Source of the DNA: CF-161 sp035259145
GTDB taxonomy: Bacteria > Chloroflexota > Dormibacteria > Dormibacterales > Dormibacteraceae
Length of the DNA: 6,776 bases
NCBI GenBank assembly: GCA_035259145.1
Contig: DATFWQ010000215.1
Coordinates: 1-6,776 of the forward strand
Direction: 5' to 3'
A program made the position numbers and the translations under genes. This document shows, one piece after another, positions 1 through 5,473 of the stretch. The notes under the pieces were generated by a model, which saw only the letters and a program-made list of their open reading frames with translations, was not told the DNA's origin and made no database searches. Every line of letters starts with the position of its first letter. Position 1 is the first letter of the stretch.

Positions 1-876
1 GTGCCAGACGGCGCCCCGTGCTACGTCGTGTTTTATGCGCCGGTCACGTTCCAGAACCTCCCCAACTACATCCACGCCACCTGGAAGTCGCCGATGGCCA
101 CTTCCGAGTCAGTCAACGTCGATCCCAACTCCTACGGAACCGTCGTCAGCGCAACCGGCGTCACCGCCGCAACCAACGACGTCTTCGTGCTCTTCCGTCA
201 GAACGGCACCTTCCAGAACCAGCAATGTCAGTCGGGAGGCTTCTGGTTCGACTACTGCCAGCTTGGCGCGCCTGCGCCCAACCCCGATCCCTGCATCCTC
301 GCCCAGCCGCACATCATCGTGCCGGCAGACTCACCCCCGCCAGCGGTCGGCCCTTACGTTGCCAGCGTCGTGCGCGACATCAAAGCCCAGGCCGGGAGCC
401 TCCATTCGATGCCGTCACCGAATGGGCTGGTCAACCTGCCGACATGCTTCTGGATCGAGGGCATCGGCGTGCCTGACGAGCGTGACTTCACGCTGGTCCT
501 GCCCGGTCCGCCTGACCCGAGTAACCGCCGGATTTACTACACCTACCTGATCCGCGTCTTTTTCGCCGGGATCGACTGGAGCTTCGACGACCCCTTTGGC
601 AACGACCATACTCAGCCCCACCCAGCTTGCGGTCAGCACCCGCAGCTGACAGCGCACAGCTATCAGATGATCTCCGAGAAGCGCAACTCGGATGGCTACT
701 ACCACGTGACCGCTATCGAGAAATATCAGGTTACCGTCGACCTCTACTGGGACGACTCGTACGGTCCCCACCACGTTGCGGTCGACCCGGGCGTTCCGCT
801 CCCGATCACCGTGTCGCCGCCAGGCCCCTACAACCAGTTTGTAGGCCAGGTCGAAGCCATCCCGATCGGTCGGTAG
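1..876 (+). CDS. Probable exported protein of unknown function, C-terminal part
   Basis: The reading frame is open from the window edge to a TAG at 874-876. The GTG at position 1 is only a possible start, and the real start is probably upstream because no ribosome binding site can be seen. The 291 visible residues are rich in Pro, Tyr, Trp, Asn and Asp, have six Cys (7, 76, 86, 98, 149, 210) and lack any membrane segment, a composition typical of secreted proteins. The second half contains VNLPTCFWIEG (144-154), WSFDDPFG (193-200), AHSYQ (218-222), a beta-rich stretch YHVTAIEKYQVTVDLYW (234-250) and the ending QFVGQVEAIPI (279-289). This order resembles a group of secreted actinobacterial and related proteins that have an 'LVNLPTW-W' motif, a PKD-like beta sandwich and a final 'VGEVQAV'. 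That resemblance is from memory and not a database match. Function is unknown. It converges on the SagB-like gene across a 249-nt gap. Confidence 0.8.
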   Translation: MPDGAPCYVVFYAPVTFQNLPNYIHATWKSPMATSESVNVDPNSYGTVVSATGVTAATNDVFVLFRQNGTFQNQQCQSGGFWFDYCQLGAPAPNPDPCILAQPHIIVPADSPPPAVGPYVASVVRDIKAQAGSLHSMPSPNGLVNLPTCFWIEGIGVPDERDFTLVLPGPPDPSNRRIYYTYLIRVFFAGIDWSFDDPFGNDHTQPHPACGQHPQLTAHSYQMISEKRNSDGYYHVTAIEKYQVTVDLYWDDSYGPHHVAVDPGVPLPITVSPPGPYNQFVGQVEAIPIGR

Positions 877-1125
877 AGCTGCGATGGCCGAAAGCAGTGC
901 ATCTGAATGACGGTTTGCAAAACGACACGATCGGGCATGGTGGGAAATCGTACCGATTTCGAACGTACCCGCCTCGTGAGATTCTCGCTGAAGGGCTCAC
1001 TCTTCGACGCACTGAGCAGGCTGTATCCGCTGCCTCCGACCGCGCTCTGGTGCTCAATTTCACCAGCTCCAAAAGGCAAAGAAAGACCGCCATCGGGGTC
1101 GAGAGCGCGATACATTTTCAGCAAC
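877..1125. other. Convergent intergenic gap with two weak hairpins
   Basis: This gap separates the stop of the + strand secreted-protein gene (876) from the TAA stop of the minus-strand SagB-like gene (1128-1126). It should hold the terminators of both genes. Two short dyads are visible. The first is GAAATCG/CGATTTC at 944-950 and 954-960, a 7-bp stem with a 3-nt loop. The second is CTGGTG/CACCAG at 1047-1052 and 1061-1066, a 6-bp stem with an 8-nt loop. Neither is followed by a T tract on either strand, so they are weak terminator candidates. Open frames through the gap have no ribosome binding site and run into the flanking genes antisense or out of frame, so I see no gene here. Confidence 0.45.
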
Positions 1126-2727
1126 TTACTGAGCGGCGCCGAGGTCAACCCGACGGCGCCTGCCGAACACGGTGACAAACATGTAGCTCTTCCCGGCCGC
1201 GTGGGGCAAAAAGAACTCGGACACCTCGTCATCGAGCGAAGTCGAGCCAACCGCTCTGAGCCCAAACGCATGCGTCGCCAGGTGAAGCTTGCCTGCGAAC
1301 AGCGAGCACTCGAGCTGGGCCAGCCGGTAGCCGCGATTCCCGTAGCGCTCGAGCACCGGCCCCAGTGCGGTCAAGTAGTAGCAGTTGACGTGCGCGTCGC
1401 CCGCGTACGCCTGGCCAACGGCGAGCCGCTGCGCCACCTGCCGGAAGTCGCCTTCCTTCAGCAGCTCGATGGCTCGGAGGTCGCGATGGTGCACGTAGAC
1501 GCCGGGGGCGAGGCCGTCGACGTTGTTGATGATCAGGTAGAGGTCGTGCAGCGCCGGCGCGCCAGCGGCCAGGCAGTCCGCGGCGACACCGCGCGAGGAC
1601 ACCTCCAGGAGCGAAGAGAACGCATCGAACGGAATCGCAACGTCGGCGTCATAGTGGCGCGTCGAGCGGCGGCGGAAGATCAGCTCCTCGATCGACGTCT
1701 TCGCCAGCTGCTCGTCGGGCACCGGGCGCAGCGCGATGAGCTCGCCCGCAGGCTCCGCGCGCATGCGCCAGGGCGGCTCGGCCCGCCATGACGCAGCCTG
1801 GGCGCCCGTGCTGAGCTCTGAGGCGCGGTGGAGCATCTGGATGTGTGGGAACTCGACCTGGCGCGGCGACACTGGGCGGGTGGGCAGAGCCAGCGGCGGC
1901 GCCTCGGGCGACGGTTGAGCCGGCCGGTCCCCGTGCCCGATGGCACAGAGCGCGACGGTGGCCTCGTCGCGCCCGTCAACTCCGAGCAGCGCGTTCACCG
2001 GCCCGTCTGCGAAGCCGAGCACGAGCTTCGCGGGTAGGCCGGAGGCGGCCGCGACCGCCAGGACGTTCGCGAAGGCCGTCCCCGCATCCCAGAACGCGTG
2101 CCGGTAGGCGCGAGCCTTGTAGCGCCACGCGTTGCGCCAGAACGTGCTGGTCATCGCCAGGACGACCGGCGACAGTGCCACGTCGGACTCGCCTCCTGCG
2201 GCGGCCGCGAGCGCGGCTCGATAGTCGCCGGCGCGCAACCGCCCGAGGCTGTGGTCATCGGCTGCGTAGTGGTAGATGCCCGCTGGGAGATCCGGGAGTT
2301 CCGCGCAGACGAAGTAAAGCTCCAGGTGGTAGCGCGCACCTGTAGCACCGGCCGTCCGGAACTCTCCTGTAGTCCCCCTCCTCTTGAACTGGCGGCCGAG
2401 GAGGCCATTGGAGAGGAGCCCGATTCGCGCCACCGTGGCACGATCCGGAAATGCCTTGCTCACGCCGGCGGCCGTGTCTGCGATTGCCTGTAACGCGGGG
2501 ATTGGCGATGGCGCCAGCTCGCGCGGGATCGCGACCCGTGGCACCGTCTCGTAGATCTTGAAGGGGAAGGGCTCGAGCGACCAGTCCTGCTCCCAGATCG
2601 GAGCCTCGACGTCTGGAGGCGTGCCCATTGCGAACCACCTGCCGCGGGATTCGTCTCCCAGCCAGACGTATTTCGTAGCGGCGTGGAAGCTCCAGGCAAC
2701 GCTCGTATCCCGGTTCTCGTCGCTCAT
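1126..2727 (-). CDS. SagB-type tandem nitroreductase-fold oxidoreductase
   Basis: This 533-residue protein belongs to the SagB/nitroreductase superfamily, whose members bind FMN. SagB proteins oxidise azolines to azoles in thiazole/oxazole-modified peptides, but many stand-alone relatives have no known substrate. The start is the near N-terminal 'SFHAATKY' (13-20), typical of the family. The first nitroreductase domain spans about 95-265. It has FKRRGTTGEFRTAGATGARY (114-133), matching the flavin-binding S/T-A-G-A region, then YKARAYRHAFWDAGTAFANV (203-222) and NALLGVDGRDE (245-255), both strong SagB signatures. After a Pro-rich linker (266-295), a second, more divergent domain spans about 340-525, with RRRSTRHYD (352-360) and YRLAQLECSLFAGKLHLATHAFGL (467-490, quoted in part: AQLECSLFAGKLHL). 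ATG at 2727 is favoured: a TAG closes the frame at 2742-2740 and no other ATG lies between. No clear Shine-Dalgarno is seen. It lies 112 nt downstream of the solute-binding-like gene and is probably co-transcribed. No cyclodehydratase or precursor peptide is nearby, so the azole-forming role is unproven. Confidence 0.88.
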   Translation of the reverse strand: MSDENRDTSVAWSFHAATKYVWLGDESRGRWFAMGTPPDVEAPIWEQDWSLEPFPFKIYETVPRVAIPRELAPSPIPALQAIADTAAGVSKAFPDRATVARIGLLSNGLLGRQFKRRGTTGEFRTAGATGARYHLELYFVCAELPDLPAGIYHYAADDHSLGRLRAGDYRAALAAAAGGESDVALSPVVLAMTSTFWRNAWRYKARAYRHAFWDAGTAFANVLAVAAASGLPAKLVLGFADGPVNALLGVDGRDEATVALCAIGHGDRPAQPSPEAPPLALPTRPVSPRQVEFPHIQMLHRASELSTGAQAASWRAEPPWRMRAEPAGELIALRPVPDEQLAKTSIEELIFRRRSTRHYDADVAIPFDAFSSLLEVSSRGVAADCLAAGAPALHDLYLIINNVDGLAPGVYVHHRDLRAIELLKEGDFRQVAQRLAVGQAYAGDAHVNCYYLTALGPVLERYGNRGYRLAQLECSLFAGKLHLATHAFGLRAVGSTSLDDEVSEFFLPHAAGKSYMFVTVFGRRRRVDLGAAQ

Positions 2728-2791
2728 GATGTCGAGAGGCTAGGCGATCGCATTACTCCGCGGCGGCAGCCGGTTGGCCGCAGCTTGCCCC

Positions 2792-2823
2792 GAGGGGTGC
2801 GGCCCGTTCCCGCCGCACCCCTC
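2792..2823 (-). terminator. 12-bp perfect hairpin between the two minus-strand genes
   Basis: GAGGGGTGCGGC at 2792-2803 and its exact complement GCCGCACCCCTC at 2812-2823 flank an 8-nt loop (2804-2811). The stem lies 16 nt after the TAG of the solute-binding-like gene and 64 nt before the SagB-like start. It is very GC-rich, but on the minus strand it is followed by GGGGCAAGC and not by a U tract. It could be a U-less terminator or attenuator that lowers SagB-like expression, an mRNA 3'-end stabiliser or processing site, or a protein-binding dyad. The hairpin itself is directly visible, whereas its role is inferred. Confidence 0.6.
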
Positions 2824-2839
2824 AAAAGTCTGGCGGGCG

Positions 2840-4456
2840 CTACACGGTGCGGCGGGACCAGTGCCCCTCGTCGACCTCTGTCTCCGCAACCTCGAATGTG
2901 GTCGCATGGCCGACGAAATTGACGTGGCGGTTCACCGCGTACAGCGCTTGCGGGGCGCACAGGAAGACTGACAGCGCCTCCTCGTGTGCGAACCGGTCGA
3001 TCTCATGGTCGAGACGATTGAGCTCAGCCGCATCCGTCTGCTGCGCGTATCGCGCCAGCAGCTGTTCGAACTTTTCGATGGGGGGACCAGCGCGAAACGC
3101 GCCCAGTGAGTGGTAGAGCCAGCTGTGCATGAAGGCGGCGGGAGCGTCTGACGTCAGGTCGAACCATGCGATGAGCAGTACGTCGAACGGCGCCGGTAGA
3201 ACCTTCTGGACGAATGCGTGCTGCGCCGCCAGCAGGTCGCTCTCCGGTATCTCGACAACGACTGCCTGAACGCCTAGGGCACTACGGAAATCGTCCGCGA
3301 GCAGGCTGGCGAGTCCCCCCAAACCCGGCAGCGCGGCCACGACGAGCGGGCGCGCCTCCGGGTAGCCGGCCTCAGTCAGCAGCCGCCTCGCCTGTTCTGG
3401 GGCGTGCGGATAGGATCTGAGATCGGGGTCATAGCCGGCGCTGTAGTGGGGGGTGAGCCCGGCAGTGAGGTAGGCGTAGCCCTTGAGGCCGTCGCGGATC
3501 AGTCGCTCGCGATCCACGGCCATGTTGAGCGCTTTTCGCACGCGCACGTCATCGAACGGAGCAACGTCACGGTTGATGATGCCGACCAGCACGCGCATGG
3601 CGTCCGTCGTCACGAGGCGTGCGTACTCCGAGTTCTTGACCCGATCTGCGTCGGCCGGGGATACCTCAGTGACGATGTCGACCTCGCCCTCTGTGTCGCA
3701 GACCAGCTGAAGCGCCTCTTGCGGCGTCAGGTCGTTGCGGAAGATGACCTTCTCGAGCCTGGGGCCGCGCTCGCGATTCCAGTGGTCGGTGTTTGCCTCG
3801 AGAACGACTCGCGGTGTGCGGTCCTGCCTGGTGTCCAGCCATATGGCCGCAAACGGGTCGGCGCTCATCAGCGCGATCTCGTTCTCGATGGCGGAATGTC
3901 CCTCGACGAGGGTGAACGGTCCGGTGCCCCACGGGCCCGGAGCATCGATGATTCACCAGTGACCGTCGCCGGTGCCCTTCGTCCTGTAGCCAAAGCCGAG
4001 CTCGTCCCAGAAGCGGGTGCTTGGGATGTGGAAGCCACGGAACTTGCCCAGGATCAATCCGTCCGGCTCTGGAAAGTGCATCCTCAGCGTGAAGTCGTCG
4101 ATCACTTCCAACCTGGTGGCGGGATGGAAGTTGAGTGAGGTGCCCGGCGGATGCGGTGCCGGCCACCGCTGGACCTCGTCGAAGGCCCTCTGGAAGGAGT
4201 GAGCGGTGCACTCTTCGCCGTCCTGGAAGCGCACGCCCCGTCGCATGTGCACCTCCAGCGTCCGGTCGTCGATCCAGCGGCACTCCTCCATGACTGCTCC
4301 GACCAGATGGCCGGCGGCCTCCGTTCGAACGGGCTCCTCCATCGTGTTCCACGTGATGTGGAGCCAGTTCAGTGGATGGGGATCCACCACGTTGATCGTC
4401 CCGACGGGCACCCTCCGCCCGGCCACGGCCGGCGCCTCTCTGATGGTCTCTGCCAT
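2840..4456 (-). CDS. Family 5 solute-binding-like protein interrupted by in-frame TGA (Sec candidate or nonsense mutation)
   Basis: This is a 539-codon frame (538 residues counting codon 168) that matches the peptide/nickel-binding family 5 of ABC solute-binding proteins, which normally run to about 500-600 residues. Visible family features are RRGVRFQDG (72-80), the 'GVkFhDG' motif; WGTGPFTLVEG (about 174-184, just after the TGA); PFDDVRVRKALNMAVDRE (300-317); and HAPEQARRLLTEAGYPE (351-367). ATG at 4456 is chosen because GGGAGG lies 8 nt upstream. An earlier in-frame ATG at 4537 has no such site and adds no hydrophobic segment. The N-terminus (MAETIREAPAVAGRRVPVGT) has no signal peptide or lipobox, so the product looks cytoplasmic, which is unusual for the family. 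Codon 168 is TGA (3955-3953) between GTGDGHW and IIDAP, and the frame continues intact to TAG at 2842-2840. The next start after the TGA is ATG 3868 (residue 197), which would cut into the fold and has only a weak upstream GAG. No permease or ATPase gene is adjacent. Family assignment is strong, but whether full-length protein is made is open. Confidence 0.85.
3920..3941 (-). promoter_or_regulatory. Hairpin just after the TGA, SECIS-like candidate
   Basis: In the mRNA sense (minus strand, from 3941 to 3920) UCCGG-GCCC, loop GUG, GGGC-A-CCGGA form 5 + 4 base pairs with one bulged A on the 3' side. The stem starts 11 nt after the UGA and the loop starts 20 nt after it. Bacterial selenocysteine insertion elements are hairpins inside the coding region just downstream of the UGA, with G/U bases in the apical loop that contact SelB, so position and loop are compatible. 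A caution is that the sequence encodes APGPWGTG, and Gly/Pro codons in GC-rich DNA pair easily by chance. Confidence 0.4.
3953..3955 (-). other. In-frame TGA, codon 168 of the solute-binding-like gene
   Basis: The codon follows GGC GAC GGT CAC TGG (GDGHW) and precedes ATC ATC GAT GCT (IIDA). The frame is the same before and after, so one codon alone breaks the gene. TGA is one base from TGC or TGT (Cys) and from TGG (Trp). The other four coding frames in the window have no internal TGA and use TGG for Trp throughout, and the YihY-like gene ends in TGA, so genome-wide reassignment of TGA is unlikely. The remaining readings are local recoding as selenocysteine, a nonsense mutation, or a sequencing or assembly error. 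Confidence 0.9.
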
Positions 4457-4464
4457 GTGCCAAT

Positions 4465-4470
4465 CCTCCC
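4465..4470 (-). promoter_or_regulatory. Strong Shine-Dalgarno deciding the ATG 4456 start
   Basis: GGGAGG reads on the minus strand from 4470 to 4465, leaving 8 nt before ATG 4456-4454. It is the best ribosome binding site in the window and supports active translation of the solute-binding-like gene from this ATG, not from the in-frame ATG at 4537. Confidence 0.8.
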
Positions 4471-4508
4471 TGTGGCTCGATAACACATGCTTGCCTGGGC
4501 AGGGTTTG

Positions 4509-4537
4509 ATGATGGCACCGCTCGGACGACCTGGCAA
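4509..4537 (-). promoter_or_regulatory. Putative sigma-70-type promoter of the solute-binding/SagB unit
   Basis: TTGCCA (4537-4532) matches five of six bases of the -35 consensus. After exactly 17 nt, CATCAT (4514-4509) matches four of six bases of the -10 consensus. Transcription would start near 4502, giving a leader of about 45 nt that holds the Shine-Dalgarno at 4470-4465. The -35 element sits inside the inverted repeat 4528-4551. The call is by inspection only, and in GC-rich genomes such matches can be accidental. Confidence 0.4.
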
Positions 4538-4551
4538 CGACTGGCCAGGTC
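4528..4551. promoter_or_regulatory. 8-bp inverted repeat, operator candidate
   Basis: GACCTGGC (4528-4535) and GCCAGGTC (4544-4551) are perfect complements separated by 8 nt, a geometry (16 nt centre to centre) expected for a dimeric DNA-binding regulator. The left arm covers the proposed -35 element of the minus-strand unit. A protein bound there would block that promoter. The site lies between two divergent genes, so it could also affect the YihY-like gene. No regulator gene is in the window. Confidence 0.45.
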
Positions 4552-4577
4552 ACAAAGTCGGGGCCGCCGGCGCTGAA

Positions 4578-4597
4578 GGCGGGAGTCTATTCCCGCC
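4578..4597. repeat. 7-bp inverted repeat upstream of the YihY-like gene
   Basis: GGCGGGA (4578-4584) and TCCCGCC (4591-4597) are exact complements around the 6-nt spacer GTCTAT. The repeat ends 36 nt before the GTG start at 4634. It could be an operator, or a hairpin in the YihY-like leader or upstream of the minus-strand promoter. No T tract follows on either strand, so a terminator is less likely. Confidence 0.4.
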
Positions 4598-4633
4598 AAG
4601 CGCAGTGGCCGCTCGCTGTGCCACCTTGACCTC

Positions 4634-5473
4634 GTGGCGGCGTTAGGCGAGCTCTTCCCGGCCCGGGTCGTACGGAAGTTCATCGCGGACGGAGGCGGCA
4701 ATCAGGCCGTTCTGATCGCGTGGAACGCCCTCACGGCGATCTTTCCGATCGCTCTCGCCCTGGTCGCTGCCGGCGGCCTCGTCCTGGGGCTTGCTGGGAT
4801 CTCGGCGGAGAGCATCGGCAGGCTGGTCGCCAACCTCTTTCCGCCCGACCAGCGGCAGCCGGCCCTGGACGCGATCAACGGGGTCAAGCAGCGCTCAGGC
4901 CTCTTGGGACTGATCGCGTTCGCCGGCTTCCTGTGGGTCGGCTCAGGTCTGTTCGGCGCGATGGAGGGCGCATTCGCGGTCGTTTACAACACCAACGGCC
5001 GCACCTTTGTCCGCCAGAAGCTGATGTCGCTGGCCATGATGGGAATCTTCACCGTCCTGGCGCTGGTGGCGGTCGCCAGCTCGACCGTGCTGGCCTTCCT
5101 CGACCGGTTTCCTCAGCTGTCAGGCCCAGTGGGAGTTCCCTTCGGAGACGCCGTCGGCGTCCTCGCCGGCTGCTTGCTGTTCTTCATTGTCTACCTCGTC
5201 GTACCCAACCGCCGTCAAGACATCCGGAACGTGTGGCCGGGGGCCATTTTCGCCGGGGCGGCATTCAAGGCGCTGACGCTGCTCTTTCCGATCTACCTCC
5301 GGATCAACAAGGGCATGAACCAGTACGGCGCGACGTTCGCCTTTCTGTTCATCATGCTTACGTTCTTCTATTTGTTCGGGTTGATCACGATTCTGGGAGC
5401 CGAGATCAACGCTGTGCTCGAAGAACCTGAGGGCGGCGGCGCTTCAGCTACTCGGCACGACCAAAGGCCCTGA
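4634..5473 (+). CDS. YihY/BrkB-family inner membrane protein
   Basis: This 279-residue integral membrane protein is of the YihY/virulence factor BrkB family. The family was once annotated as 'ribonuclease BN', a name now considered wrong, and its molecular role is poorly defined. About six hydrophobic segments are visible: near 27-53, 88-110, 131-156, 172-191, 203-221 and 234-261. The family's C-terminal signature is clear: RRQDIRNVWPGAIFAGAAFK (193-212), then FPIYLRINKGMNQYGATFAF (218-237), and LITILGAEINAVLEEPEGG (250-268). Length fits the family (about 270-330). Initiation at GTG 4634 gives a short N-terminus (ALGELFPARVVRKFIADGGG) before the first membrane segment, as in homologues. No good ribosome binding site precedes it, so the exact start is less sure. 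It is transcribed away from the solute-binding-like gene across a 177-nt gap, and its last 26 bp overlap the end of the acetyl-CoA synthetase gene on the other strand. Confidence 0.9.
   Translation: MAALGELFPARVVRKFIADGGGNQAVLIAWNALTAIFPIALALVAAGGLVLGLAGISAESIGRLVANLFPPDQRQPALDAINGVKQRSGLLGLIAFAGFLWVGSGLFGAMEGAFAVVYNTNGRTFVRQKLMSLAMMGIFTVLALVAVASSTVLAFLDRFPQLSGPVGVPFGDAVGVLAGCLLFFIVYLVVPNRRQDIRNVWPGAIFAGAAFKALTLLFPIYLRINKGMNQYGATFAFLFIMLTFFYLFGLITILGAEINAVLEEPEGGGASATRHDQRP

Noticed and set aside
930..975. Possible tRNA T-arm-like sequence around TTTCGAAC
   Set aside because: No acceptor stem, anticodon arm or matching D-arm can be formed around it.
806..1093. Small minus-strand frame (95 residues, six Cys) just after the SagB-like gene, considered as a precursor peptide
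   Set aside because: It has no ribosome binding site, runs antisense into the end of the + strand gene, and has no leader/core organisation.
907..1791. 294-codon + strand frame antisense to the SagB-like gene
   Set aside because: It is a GC-rich shadow of the minus-strand gene. The protein is Arg/Ala/Val repetitive with no family motif, and the opposite strand has clear SagB signatures.
2840..3868. Separate gene starting at ATG 3868
   Set aside because: It would start in the middle of the binding-protein fold with only a weak upstream GAG. The frame is continuous with the upstream part across one TGA, so a single gene is the better reading.
3404..4138. 244-codon + strand frame antisense to the solute-binding-like gene
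   Set aside because: It mirrors the third-position GC pattern of the real gene and its translation shows no recognisable domain. It also crosses the TGA region without explaining the conserved motifs on the minus strand.
2840..4456. Genome-wide TGA-to-Trp or TGA-to-Gly code change
   Set aside because: The other genes have no internal TGA, use TGG for Trp throughout, and the YihY-like gene ends in TGA. The GC-rich composition also does not suit known TGA-to-Trp lineages.
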